Shown here in pieces: positions 43,311 to 52,473 of a stretch of DNA of 64,000 nucleotides (within the stretch, counting starts at the first letter, position 1; each line of letters opens with the position of its first letter). The position numbers and the translations under genes were made by a program. The stretch is taken from positions 62,001-126,000 of the forward strand of contig NZ_AEGR01000042.1 of NCBI RefSeq assembly GCF_000211835.1, in the 5' to 3' direction. The DNA is from Hylemonella gracilis ATCC 19624 (GTDB taxonomy: Bacteria > Pseudomonadota > Gammaproteobacteria > Burkholderiales > Burkholderiaceae_C). The notes beneath the pieces were generated by a model. That model saw only the letters and a list, made by a program, of their open reading frames with translations. It was not told the DNA's origin and made no database searches.

Positions 43311-44140
43311 CGATGCCTTTGACCCCCGCGAAGCACAACGACATGCAAACCCCTGATCCCTTGATCCTCTACGGCGAACCCTTTGCCAGCCGCTTGCTGC
43401 TGGGCACCTCGCGCTACCCTTCGCCCGCCGTGCTGGAAGCCGCCGTGCAGACCGCCCGGCCCGCCATGCTGACGGCCTCGCTGCGCCGTCAGGGCGCGGG
43501 CTCGGTGTCGCCGGAAAGCGGCCAGGCCTTCTGGCAATTGCTGCGCAAGCTGGGCGTGCCCGTGTTGCCCAACACGGCGGGCTGCCACAGCCCGCGCGAG
43601 GTCATCGCCACCGCGCAGATGGCGCGCGAGGTCTTCGAGACCGACTGGATCAAGCTGGAGCTGATCGGCGACGACTACACCCTGCAGCCCGACACGCTCA
43701 AGCTGGTCGACACGGCGGATCAATTGCTCAAGGACGGCTTCAAGGTGCTGCCCTACTGCACGGAAGACCTGGTGCTCTGCCAACGCCTGGTGGACGTGGG
43801 CTGCCAAGCCGTGATGCCTTGGGCCGCGCCCATCGGCACGGGCAAGGGGCCGGTGAACCCGTATGCCATGCGCCAGTTGCGCGAACGCCTGGACGTGCCG
43901 CTGATCGTGGATGCGGGCCTGGGCCGTCCCTCGCACGCGTGCACCGTGATGGAGTGGGGCTACGACGCCGTGCTGCTCAACACCGCCGTGGCCCTGGCGC
44001 GCGACCCGGTGGCCATGGCGGGCGCCTTCGCCGCCGCCGTGCAGGCCGGGCGCGCCGCCTACCTCGGCGGTGCGATGGACGAACAAGAGGCCGCTCAGCC
44101 CTCCACGCCGGTGCTGGGCACCCCCTTCTGGCATGCATGA
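43307..44140 (+). CDS. thiG: ThiG, thiazole synthase
   Basis: TIM-barrel enzyme of 277 residues that forms the thiazole phosphate from deoxyxylulose phosphate, ThiS thiocarboxylate and the glycine imine. LLLGTSRYPSPAVLEAAVQT, LPNTAGCHSPREVIATAQMA, WIKLELIGDDYTLQPDT (with the conserved Lys) and IVDAGLGRPSHACTVMEWGY are conserved. Its start overlaps thiS. The gap of 229 bases to thiE is described separately. Confidence 0.96.
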   Translation: MTMPLTPAKHNDMQTPDPLILYGEPFASRLLLGTSRYPSPAVLEAAVQTARPAMLTASLRRQGAGSVSPESGQAFWQLLRKLGVPVLPNTAGCHSPREVIATAQMAREVFETDWIKLELIGDDYTLQPDTLKLVDTADQLLKDGFKVLPYCTEDLVLCQRLVDVGCQAVMPWAAPIGTGKGPVNPYAMRQLRERLDVPLIVDAGLGRPSHACTVMEWGYDAVLLNTAVALARDPVAMAGAFAAAVQAGRAAYLGGAMDEQEAAQPSTPVLGTPFWHA

Positions 44141-44369
44141 CGAACACCCCCAGGCTACGCGCCTCGTTGGGCGCTACGCCCCACGTGCCAACGCCAAAGG
44201 CACAGGCCCTTCGGACTGTCCAAGCCTGCGCAGGCAGGCTTGGAGCCGCAGCCCTCAGCCCCTTGCAGGGGACAACGCCAGTGGCTAAGGCCTTGCCGGT
44301 TCCACGGCATTCCCCGTTTCAATCGCTTCTTGCGGTCCAAGCTTTGCTCAACGTGAAAGCGCCATCGAC
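44141..44369 (+). other. Intergenic region between thiG and thiE with a degenerate hairpin element
   Basis: No gene is seen. GGCTACGCGCCTCGTTGGGC near 44154 recalls the GC-rich flank of hairpin copy 2, and GCCGGTTCCACGG (44295-44307) resembles the core read in reverse, apparently with its inner stem lost. AAGCCTGCGCAGGCAGGCTT near 44222-44241 can form a hairpin. The stretch may be a decayed copy of the 37-base element. Confidence 0.4.
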
Positions 44370-45323
44370 GTGACAACTCTGACCACCAACGCGCGCGCCA
44401 TCGTCGCGGCCCACCCTGACAAGGCCATTCCCGTCGTCGGCCAGCCGCAGCCGCGCTACAGCCTGGACGACCCGATCTACCGTGCCGCCGTGCAAGCGGC
44501 GCTGGCGCTGGGCTTCATCGAGATCGACGCCGAATGCCTGGCCTTGGCCTGGCTGGCGCAGTCCCGGCGCACCGGCCGTTTCGACCCGGACATCTGGCCG
44601 GTCGAGGCGGTGGACTTCGGCCTGCGCCCGCGCGGTGACGGCGCAGGGGCTTTCGCCGCCTGTCCCTCTCGCCTGGGCGTCTACGCCGTGCTGCCCGACG
44701 CGCGGTGGGTGGGTCGCATGGCCCATGCAGGCGTGCCCACGCTGCAATTGCGCTTCAAGTCACACGACCCGCAGGCCGTGCGGCGTGAAGTGCGCGCGGC
44801 CATCGAGACCGTGAGCGCCGCCCACCGGCAGCGCGGCGCGCGCAGCCTGCTGTTCATCAATGACCATTGGCGCGAGACGCTGGAGGTTCTGGCCAGCGAC
44901 GCCAGCCACCTCGAGTTCCTGGGCGTGCACCTGGGCCAGGAGGACATGGACGCAGCGGCCATGGTGGAAGGCTTCGAGGCCATCCGCGCCGCCGGCCTGC
45001 GCCTGGGCCTGTCCACCCACGGCTACGCCGAGATGCGACGCGCCGCCGCGCTGCAACCCAGCTACATCGCCATGGGCGCGGTCTACCCCACCACGCTGAA
45101 GCAAATGGCCACCGCGCCGCAAGGCCCAGGCCGCTTGGCCGCCTACGCGCGGCTGTTGCACCACGCGGGCTACCCCGGCGTGGCCATCGGCGGCATCTCG
45201 GCGGCGGAATTGCCCGTCATCAAAGCCACCGGTGTCGGCTCCCTGGCCGTGGTGCGGGCCATCACGGCCGAGGCCAATCCAGAAGCCGCAGCAGCCAGAT
45301 TAATGGCAGCCTGGGACCTCTGA
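44370..45323 (+). CDS. thiE: ThiE-like thiamin phosphate synthase with an N-terminal extension
   Basis: Protein of 317 residues starting at a GTG (44370). The ThiE domain occupies residues 101-317: RLGVYAVLPD, PTLQLRFKS, SLLFINDHWRETLEVLA, LGVHLGQEDMDAAAM, GLSTHGYAEMRRAAALQPSY and AMGAVYPTTLKQMA. It joins the pyrimidine and thiazole parts. The first 100 residues are extra compared with the usual protein of about 210; they contain DDPIYRAAVQAALALGFIEI and LALAWLAQSRRTGRF and match no domain I can name. Confidence 0.9.
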   Translation: MTTLTTNARAIVAAHPDKAIPVVGQPQPRYSLDDPIYRAAVQAALALGFIEIDAECLALAWLAQSRRTGRFDPDIWPVEAVDFGLRPRGDGAGAFAACPSRLGVYAVLPDARWVGRMAHAGVPTLQLRFKSHDPQAVRREVRAAIETVSAAHRQRGARSLLFINDHWRETLEVLASDASHLEFLGVHLGQEDMDAAAMVEGFEAIRAAGLRLGLSTHGYAEMRRAAALQPSYIAMGAVYPTTLKQMATAPQGPGRLAAYARLLHHAGYPGVAIGGISAAELPVIKATGVGSLAVVRAITAEANPEAAAARLMAAWDL

Positions 45324-45355
45324 ACATGATGATTGCCTGAGTCCTAGAGACCAGG

Positions 45356-45392
45356 GCACTCGCGGAACTGGCTTTGCCAGGCCGCTGAGTGC
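45356..45392 (+). repeat. 37-base covarying hairpin element, copy 2
   Basis: Outer arms GCACTC (45356-45361) and GAGTGC (45387-45392) enclose CGGAACTGGC, TTT, GCCAGGCCGCT. The length is 37 bases, as in copies 1 and 3. It lies after thiE. The following GC-rich part to about 45452 includes GGGGGGAAGGCGCGTAGCGC, a flank like those of the other copies, between the convergent thiE and diguanylate cyclase genes. Confidence 0.8.
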
Positions 45393-45453
45393 GTCCCCCC
45401 TGCCACCGCAGGTTGGCGTTCAGGGGGGAAGGCGCGTAGCGCCTCAGGGGGGA

Positions 45454-47325
45454 TCATCCCATCTCCACCCGATTGCGCCCAGCCTCCTTGGCACGGTAAA
45501 GCGCCGCGTCGGCGCGCGAGAGGGCGGCATCCGCGGCACCGTCGTCCGGGCTGAGGATGGCCACGCCGACGCTGACCGTCGCGTGGATGTGCCGCGCGCC
45601 CCAGGCCAGGGGACGCGCCGACACGGCCTCACACAGACGCTGCGCCCAGGTGCGGGCATCCTCCATGCCGCTGCCCGGCAGGATGACGGCGAACTCCTCG
45701 CCGCCCAGGCGACCCGCCGTGTCGGTGCCCCGCAGCTCGTCGCGCAGCAAGTCGGCGAAGTGGCGCAGTAGGCTGTCGCCCGCCGCGTGGCCGTATTGGT
45801 CATTGACGCGCTTGAAATGGTCCAGGTCCAGCATCAGCACGCAGGCACGCAGGGTGTTGCGGCGGCGCACGCGCTCCAGCTCGCTTTCCAGACTTTGCAT
45901 GAAATGCCGGCGGTTGGCCAGTCCGGTCAGGGCATCGGTGCTGGCTTGCTCGCGCAGCTCGGCCTCGAGTTGCTTGCGCTCGGTGATGTCGATGCGACTG
46001 CCCACCAGGTAACCGCGGCTGGTGCGGTGATCGCTGTACTGCACCCAGCGTCCGTCGCGCAGCTCCTGCTCGTAGGGCAGGCCGCTGGCGGCGCGGCGCG
46101 ACTGCAGGCGCTCGGCCAGCCAGGCCTCCTCGTGGCCACGCGCCTCGGGGAACAAGCCGCTGGCGAGCGCTGCGCGCGTGAGATCCTCGAAGCTGATGCC
46201 TGGCTGGTCCAGCAGATGGCGGATCTCCTGGTAGAGATCCTTCATGGCTTGGTTGCTCATGATCAGCTGGTCCTGCGCGTCGTAGATCACGATGCCCACC
46301 GAGATGCTTTCCAGCGCGTCACGCAGCAGGGCCGAAGCCTCGTCGGCCTGCCGACGCGCCGCGATGCGCTGCACCTGGATGGCGCGCATGCGCATCAGCA
46401 CGAAACCGTACAGCGCGGCCAGCAACACGACGGCTGCGACGATGAACAGCAGTTCCCCATGCCAGCCTTTCAGGGCGTCCCGCTCGGACATCCCGACCAC
46501 GGCGTAGAAGGGATGCTCCTCCAGCTTGCGAAAGGCATAGAGGCGGGGCAACCCATCAAAGGCCGGGGTGTGGTGCGCCCGCCCCACCATCTCACCGGCG
46601 TTGATGCGGCGCTGCACGGCCTCGCCCGCCGACAGGCCAAAACTGAAGCCGGGGTCCAGGGGGTGCTGCATCAAGGGCTTGTGGGTCCGGCTGCCAAAGA
46701 CGCCCAGCAGACTGTCGGGCGGCAGGTCCATCTCCATGAACCAGCGCCGGAAATGCGCCAGATTCAAGGTGGCGTTGACCAAGCCGAGCAGGCGGCCGGA
46801 GCCGTCGCGCACGGGCGCGTAGACATCGACAGCGAGGCGGTCGGCGGACATGCTGGCCATGTCCAGCGCGTCCGCGTAAAGGATGTTGGCCTTGGTGTCG
46901 GAGCGCAGGACGCGCAATGCCGTCTGAGCGCCCATCTCGGACAAGGTCGCGCTGCCAGGCTGCAAGGACGTTCCGTACAAGAGTCTGCCCGAGCGGTCCC
47001 AAACGAAGAACTGCCCCAATTCGGGAAAGCTCTCCTGGTAGGAGCGCAACAGACTCAAGACATCGCCAGCGTGAGCGCCGCGGGCATCTGGGCTCAACGC
47101 CGCGCGAGGCAGGCGCTGCGCGATCTGGTGCAGGCTGCTTTCCACGCGGCGCAGTCCGCCGGAGAGCTGAGCGTCCAGCGTCTGCACCAGATGGTCGGCG
47201 TGGTCGCTGGCGCGCTCCAGGGCCAAATCATGGCCTCGCACCAGCTGCCACGCCAGGATCAGCACCAGCCCGGCATACCCCGAGGCAAGCCAAAACAGGG
47301 GAACACGGAGCTGGCGCATGGGCAT
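45454..47325 (-). CDS. Membrane-bound diguanylate cyclase with Cache-like and PAS domains
   Basis: Protein of 623 residues. A membrane segment near 9-28 (LFWLASGYAGLVLILAWQLV) and another near 290-312 (LLFIVAAVVLLAALYGFVLM) enclose a periplasmic Cache-like sensor. A PAS domain with AISVGIVIYDAQDQ-like sequence (LESISVGIVIYDAQDQLIM) follows, and the GGDEF domain has DALTGLANRRHFMQSLESEL, LDLDHFKRVNDQYGHAAGD and the active site RLGGEEFAVILPG. It makes cyclic di-GMP from GTP in response to an external signal. No EAL domain is present. Confidence 0.93.
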   Translation of the reverse strand: MPMRQLRVPLFWLASGYAGLVLILAWQLVRGHDLALERASDHADHLVQTLDAQLSGGLRRVESSLHQIAQRLPRAALSPDARGAHAGDVLSLLRSYQESFPELGQFFVWDRSGRLLYGTSLQPGSATLSEMGAQTALRVLRSDTKANILYADALDMASMSADRLAVDVYAPVRDGSGRLLGLVNATLNLAHFRRWFMEMDLPPDSLLGVFGSRTHKPLMQHPLDPGFSFGLSAGEAVQRRINAGEMVGRAHHTPAFDGLPRLYAFRKLEEHPFYAVVGMSERDALKGWHGELLFIVAAVVLLAALYGFVLMRMRAIQVQRIAARRQADEASALLRDALESISVGIVIYDAQDQLIMSNQAMKDLYQEIRHLLDQPGISFEDLTRAALASGLFPEARGHEEAWLAERLQSRRAASGLPYEQELRDGRWVQYSDHRTSRGYLVGSRIDITERKQLEAELREQASTDALTGLANRRHFMQSLESELERVRRRNTLRACVLMLDLDHFKRVNDQYGHAAGDSLLRHFADLLRDELRGTDTAGRLGGEEFAVILPGSGMEDARTWAQRLCEAVSARPLAWGARHIHATVSVGVAILSPDDGAADAALSRADAALYRAKEAGRNRVEMG

Positions 47326-47351
47326 GATCGGGTTCCCGCTTTCGGTTCAGC

Positions 47352-50300
47352 TCAGCCGACCCAGCGTCGCGCGTTGCGCCACAGCCGCGCCCAGGGGCTG
47401 GTCTGGCTCGGATCCAGGGGCGTCCAGCTGAACTGGATGTTGCGGAACACCCGCTCGGGGTGGGGCATCATGGCCGTGAAGCGCCCATCGGCCGTGGTGA
47501 CCGCCGTCAGACCGCCGGGGCTGCCGTTCGGGTTGGCGGGGAAAGCCTCGGTCGCGCGACCGTGGTGGTCCACGAAGCACATGGCGGGGATGGCCTGCGC
47601 CGCGTTGCCGCGTCGCGTGAAATTGGCGTGTCCCTCGCCATGCGCCACCACGATGGGCAGGCGGCTACCGGCCATGCCGGCGAAGAAGATGCTGGGCGAG
47701 TCCAGCACCTCGACCTGGGACAGCCGCGCTTGGAAGCCGCTGGGGTTGTGGGTGAAACGCGGCCAGGCCTCGGCCCCCGGAATGATGTCCGCCAGCTCGG
47801 CCAGCATCTGGCAGCCGTTGCACACGCCCAGGGCGAAGGTGTCGGTGCGCCCAAAGAAGGCCTGAAACTCCTGCGCCAGACGCTCGTTGAAGAGAATGCT
47901 GCGCGCCCAACCGATGCCCGCGCCCAAGGTGTCGCCGTAGCTGAAACCGCCGCAGGCCACGAAACCCTTGAAATCGGCCAGCCGCGCGCGGCCCGACTGC
48001 AGGTCGGTCATGTGCACGTCATAGGCCTCGAAGCCCGCCTCGGTGAAGCAGTAAGCCATCTCGACATGCGAGTTCACGCCCTGCTCGCGCAGGATGGCGA
48101 CCTTGGGTCGGCTCTGCAGCAGGGCCGGCGCCAAGCCCTCGGACGGGTCGAAACTCAGGTGCACGTGAAGGCCGGGGTCGCCCTCGGCGACGCCCGCGCC
48201 CGCGATGGCGTGCTCGGCATCGGCGCCGGCCGGGTTGTCGCGCAGCTGGCTGATCTTCCAGCTCACGCTGTCCCAGACCTGCTGCAGATCGGCCAGCTTG
48301 GCCGTGAAGATGGCCTTGGCGTCGCGCCAGACCTGCAGTTCGCCCACGCCGGCCTGGATCTCGCCGCCGCTCGGGCGGGTCTTGCCGATCACATGGCTGT
48401 GGCGGGACAGGCCATGCTCGCGCAGCACGGCCAGCGCGGCGTCACGGTCCGCGCTGCGCACTTGCAGCACCACGCCGAGTTCTTCATTGAACAAGGCCTG
48501 GAGCGTGAGCTCATCGCGCCGCGCATTGACCTGCTGCGTCCAGTTCTTGGCATCGCCCGAATCCATGCGGCTGTCGCTGATGCCGTCGCCCTCGGTGACC
48601 AGCAGGTCCACGTTCAGGGCCACGCCGACCTGGCCGGCGAAGGCCATCTCGGCCACGGCAGCGAGCAGGCCGCCATCGCTGCGGTCGTGGTAGGCCAGGA
48701 TGCGACCCTGCGCGCGCAGGGCGTTGACCGCCTGCACCAGGCGGACCAGGTCCTGCGGGTCGTCGAGGTCAGGCACGGCGTCGCCGGTCTGGTCCAGGGT
48801 TTGCGCCAGGATGCTGCCGCCCATGCGCTTCTTGCCATGCCCCAGGTCGACCAGCAGCAGGGTGGTGTCGCCTTCACGCACCAGCTGCGGCGTCAGCGTG
48901 CCGCGCACATCGGGCAAGGTGGCGAAAGCCGACACGATGAGGGACACGGGCGAGGTGACTTTTTTTGCCACGCCGGCTTCGTCCTTCCCGCTACCCGAGG
49001 GGCTTGTCCACACGGTGCGCATGGACAGGCTGTCCTTGCCCACGGGGATGCTGATGCCCAGCGCCGGGCACAGCTCCATGCCCACGGCGCGCACCGTGGC
49101 GTACAGGGCAGCGTCCTCACCCGGCTCGCCGCAGGCGGCCATCCAGTTGGCGGAGAGCTTCACGCGCGGCAGCTCGATGGGCGCCGCCAGCAGGTTGGTG
49201 ATGGCCTCGGCCACGGCCATGCGGCCCGAGGCCGGCGCATCCAATGCGGCCAGCGGCGTGCGCTCGCCCATGCTCATGGCCTCGCCCGCGAAGCCCGCGT
49301 AATCGGCCAGCGTGACCGCGCAGTCCGCCACGGGAATCTGCCAGGGGCCGACCATCTGGTCGCGGTGGGTCAGACCGCCCACGGTGCGGTCGCCGATGGT
49401 GATGAGGAAACGCTTGGAGGCGACCGTCGGGTGCGCCAGCACGTCGATGACGGCTTGCTGCAGGGTGACACCCCCCAGGTCCAGCGGCTTGAACTGGCGC
49501 GCGATGGTCTTGACGTCGCGGTGCATCTTGGGCGGCTTGCCCAGCAGCACGTCCATAGGCATCTGGACAGGCGATTCATTCCCCTCGTCAGCCAGCACCA
49601 GGTCGCGCGCCTCGGTCGCCACGCCCACCACCGCGTAGGGGCAACGTTCGCGCTCGCAGAAGGCTTTGAACTGAGGCAGCGACTCGGGCGCGATGGCCAG
49701 CACATAGCGCTCCTGGCTCTCGTTGCACCAGATTTCCTTGGGCGCGAGGCCGGACTCTTCCAGGGGCACGGCGCGCAGATCGAAGCGCGCGCCACGGCCC
49801 GCGTCGTTGGTGATTTCGGGGAAGGCATTGGACAGCCCCCCCGCGCCCACGTCGTGGATGGCGAGGATGGGGTTCTTCTCGCCCTGCGCCCAGCAGTGGT
49901 TGATGACTTCCTGGGCGCGGCGTTCGATCTCGGGGTTGCCACGCTGCACGGAATCAAAGTCCAGCTCGGCCGCGTTCGCGCCCGTGGCCATGGAACTGGC
50001 CGCGCCACCGCCCATGCCGATCTTCATGCCGGGGCCACCCAGCTGGATCAGCAGCGTTCCCGCGGGGAACAGTATCTTCTTCGTCTGCGTGGCATCGATC
50101 GCGCCCACGCCGCCCGCGATCATGATGGGCTTGTGGTAGCCGCGCTGCACCACGTCGACATCGCTCGCGACCGCCTGCTCGTATTCGCGGAAGTAGCCCG
50201 CGAGATTCGGCCGGCCGAACTCGTTGTTGAAGGCCGCGCCACCCAGCGGGCCTTCGATCATGATCTGCAAGGGGCTGGCGATGTGCTCGGGCTTGCCACC

Positions 50301-51422
50301 CGCCTGGTCGGACCAGCCGCCCCAGAGCTTGGAGACGGTGAAGCCCGTCAGGCCGGCCTTGGGCCGCGAGCCGCGCCCGGTAGCGCCTTCATCGCGGATT
50401 TCGCCGCCCGCGCCGGTGGAGGCACCGGGAAAAGGCGAGATCGCGGTCGGGTGGTTGTGCGTCTCCACCTTCATGAGCACGTGGCTCTGCGCGGCCGACT
50501 TCTCGTAGGTCGGCACGCGCAGTGTGCCATCCCCATCCTCACCGTTGCCTGCGTCGAAACGCGCCACGAAACGCTCAATGGGCGTGCCCTCCATGATGGA
50601 GGCGTTGTCCGAATAGGCCACCACCGTGTGCTGCGGGCTGGTCTGGTGGGTGTGGCGGATCATGCCGAACAGGCTTTTGGCCTGCTTCTCGCCATCGATC
50701 GTGAAATCGGCGTTGAAGATCTTGTGGCGGCAGTGTTCGCTGTTGGCCTGCGCGAACATCATCAACTCCACATCGGTGGGGTTGCGCCTCAAGCCCTTGA
50801 ACGCGGCTTCGAGGTACTCGATCTCGTCGTCCGCCAGGGCCAGGCCCCAGTCGGTGTTGGCCCGCTGCAGTGCGGCCTTGCCGCCGCCCAGCACGTCCAC
50901 ATGGTCCATGGGCACGGCCTGCAAGGCCGTGAACAGGGCCTGGGCCTCGTCACGGCCGGCCAGAGCGCTCTCGGTCATGCGATCGTGCAGCAGGGCCGCG
51001 ATCCGCCCCAGCTGTTCCGCGCTCGGCGCGGCGCTCTTGCCCAACAGCCCCGACTTGAGCTGCACGCGGTATTCCACCACGCGCTCCACGCGGTGCAGGG
51101 CACCGCCGCTGTCGCCCAGTCCGCAGTTGCGCGCGATGTCGGTGGCCTTGGAGGCCCAGGGCGAGACGGTGCCCAGGCGCGGCGCGACCACCACCAGCGC
51201 CCCGTCCATCGCACCTTCATAGGGCTCGCCGTAGTCGAGCAGTGCAGCCCAGCGTTGCCGCTCGGCCGGCGTGAGCGCGACCTCCGTCGCGACCAGGTGC
51301 ACGTAGCGCGCCGCGATGCCGCCGACCTTGTCGTGAATGGCCTGCAGGCGGGGCAGGAGCTGCTGGGCACGGTAAGGGCTGAGGGCGCTGCCGCCCTCGA
51401 AGGAAGTGATGTGGAGGGTCAC
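47352..51422 (-). CDS. purL: PurL, phosphoribosylformylglycinamidine synthase (single-chain)
   Basis: Large purine synthesis enzyme of 1356 residues starting at a GTG (51422), where [20 protein letters not shown] matches the family N-terminus. [20 protein letters not shown]-like sequence ([19 protein letters not shown]), [19 protein letters not shown]-like sequence ([15 protein letters not shown]) and [20 protein letters not shown] lie in the synthetase domains. The C-terminal glutaminase has [19 protein letters not shown] with the Cys nucleophile and [10 protein letters not shown]. It uses glutamine and ATP to make FGAM. Divergent from map. Confidence 0.96.
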   Translation of the reverse strand: MTLHITSFEGGSALSPYRAQQLLPRLQAIHDKVGGIAARYVHLVATEVALTPAERQRWAALLDYGEPYEGAMDGALVVVAPRLGTVSPWASKATDIARNCGLGDSGGALHRVERVVEYRVQLKSGLLGKSAAPSAEQLGRIAALLHDRMTESALAGRDEAQALFTALQAVPMDHVDVLGGGKAALQRANTDWGLALADDEIEYLEAAFKGLRRNPTDVELMMFAQANSEHCRHKIFNADFTIDGEKQAKSLFGMIRHTHQTSPQHTVVAYSDNASIMEGTPIERFVARFDAGNGEDGDGTLRVPTYEKSAAQSHVLMKVETHNHPTAISPFPGASTGAGGEIRDEGATGRGSRPKAGLTGFTVSKLWGGWSDQAGGKPEHIASPLQIMIEGPLGGAAFNNEFGRPNLAGYFREYEQAVASDVDVVQRGYHKPIMIAGGVGAIDATQTKKILFPAGTLLIQLGGPGMKIGMGGGAASSMATGANAAELDFDSVQRGNPEIERRAQEVINHCWAQGEKNPILAIHDVGAGGLSNAFPEITNDAGRGARFDLRAVPLEESGLAPKEIWCNESQERYVLAIAPESLPQFKAFCERERCPYAVVGVATEARDLVLADEGNESPVQMPMDVLLGKPPKMHRDVKTIARQFKPLDLGGVTLQQAVIDVLAHPTVASKRFLITIGDRTVGGLTHRDQMVGPWQIPVADCAVTLADYAGFAGEAMSMGERTPLAALDAPASGRMAVAEAITNLLAAPIELPRVKLSANWMAACGEPGEDAALYATVRAVGMELCPALGISIPVGKDSLSMRTVWTSPSGSGKDEAGVAKKVTSPVSLIVSAFATLPDVRGTLTPQLVREGDTTLLLVDLGHGKKRMGGSILAQTLDQTGDAVPDLDDPQDLVRLVQAVNALRAQGRILAYHDRSDGGLLAAVAEMAFAGQVGVALNVDLLVTEGDGISDSRMDSGDAKNWTQQVNARRDELTLQALFNEELGVVLQVRSADRDAALAVLREHGLSRHSHVIGKTRPSGGEIQAGVGELQVWRDAKAIFTAKLADLQQVWDSVSWKISQLRDNPAGADAEHAIAGAGVAEGDPGLHVHLSFDPSEGLAPALLQSRPKVAILREQGVNSHVEMAYCFTEAGFEAYDVHMTDLQSGRARLADFKGFVACGGFSYGDTLGAGIGWARSILFNERLAQEFQAFFGRTDTFALGVCNGCQMLAELADIIPGAEAWPRFTHNPSGFQARLSQVEVLDSPSIFFAGMAGSRLPIVVAHGEGHANFTRRGNAAQAIPAMCFVDHHGRATEAFPANPNGSPGGLTAVTTADGRFTAMMPHPERVFRNIQFSWTPLDPSQTSPWARLWRNARRWVG

Positions 51423-51581
51423 TGTGGTGGCCTGTGGAGAGGAGTGTGCGAGCCGCCGCCACGAAGGTCTGGTGGCACTCAAGCCGGGAGGAAAGCCCGC
51501 GATTTTACCCTCCCGCCCTCGCCCCGCCCCTTCCCACGCCGGGCGCGCCATGGAGATGGCGAAAGAGGATAATTCGCCCCC

Positions 51582-52418
51582 ATGAGCATCACCTACAAAG
51601 ATGAGGCCGGCATCGCCGGAATGCGCGAGGCCTGCCGCCTGGCCTCCGAAGTGCTGGACTACATCACCCCCCACATCCAACCCGGCATCACGACCAAGGA
51701 AGTGGACCGCCTGGCGCTGGAATGCATGAAGGCCCAGGGCACGGTGTCGGCCACCATCGGTTACCAGCCGCCGGGCTACCCGCCCTACCCGGCCCATCTG
51801 TGCACCTCGGTGAACCACGTGGTCTGCCATGGCATCCCGAATGACAAGCCGCTCAAGAAGGGCGACATCATGAACGTGGACGTGACCGTGATCACGAAGG
51901 ACGGCTGGTATGGGGACAACAGCCGCATGTACCTGATTGGGGATGTCTCGATCGCGGCCAAGCGCCTGTGCACGCTGACCTACGAAGCCATGTGGATGGG
52001 CATCGAACAGGTCCGCCCCGGCGCGCGTCTGGGCGACGTGGGTCATGCCATCCAGAAGTTCGCCGAAGGCCACGGTTTCTCCATCGTGCGCGAGTACTGC
52101 GGTCATGGCATCGGGCAGGTCTTCCACGAAGATCCGCAGGTGCTGCACTATGGCCGCCCCGGCACGGGCGAGGAACTCAAGCCCGGCATGACCTTCACCA
52201 TCGAGCCCATGATCAACGCGGGCCGCCGCGAGGTGAAGGAGCTCAACGACGGCTGGACCATTGTGACCAAGGACCACTCGCTCTCCGCGCAGTGGGAACA
52301 CACGATCCTGGTCACGCCCACGGGCTACGAAGTGCTCACGCTTTCGGCCGGTAGCCCACCGCCGCCGGCCTTCGTGAAGAACTTCACGCAGGCCCGGCAG
52401 GACACGGTGACGGCCTGA
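51582..52418 (+). CDS. map: Map, type I methionine aminopeptidase
   Basis: Metallopeptidase of 278 residues that removes the initiator methionine. The metal ligands lie in [60 protein letters not shown] and [31 protein letters not shown] gives the substrate-binding His. It is divergent from purL; GATAAT lies only eight bases before the ATG, so the leader of the message may be very short. The 160 bases between purL and map hold the two promoters. Confidence 0.95.
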   Translation: MSITYKDEAGIAGMREACRLASEVLDYITPHIQPGITTKEVDRLALECMKAQGTVSATIGYQPPGYPPYPAHLCTSVNHVVCHGIPNDKPLKKGDIMNVDVTVITKDGWYGDNSRMYLIGDVSIAAKRLCTLTYEAMWMGIEQVRPGARLGDVGHAIQKFAEGHGFSIVREYCGHGIGQVFHEDPQVLHYGRPGTGEELKPGMTFTIEPMINAGRREVKELNDGWTIVTKDHSLSAQWEHTILVTPTGYEVLTLSAGSPPPPAFVKNFTQARQDTVTA

Positions 52419-52473
52419 TCCGGTCCTCGCGTTCTTCCCGCGCCCAAGCGTCGCCCCCGCTGGAACCGTCGCC

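Noticed and set aside
47460-51572. Very long open frame on the plus strand opposite purL
   Set aside because: It mirrors the codons of purL, a clear full-length gene; high GC produces such antisense frames. It has no recognisable domain.
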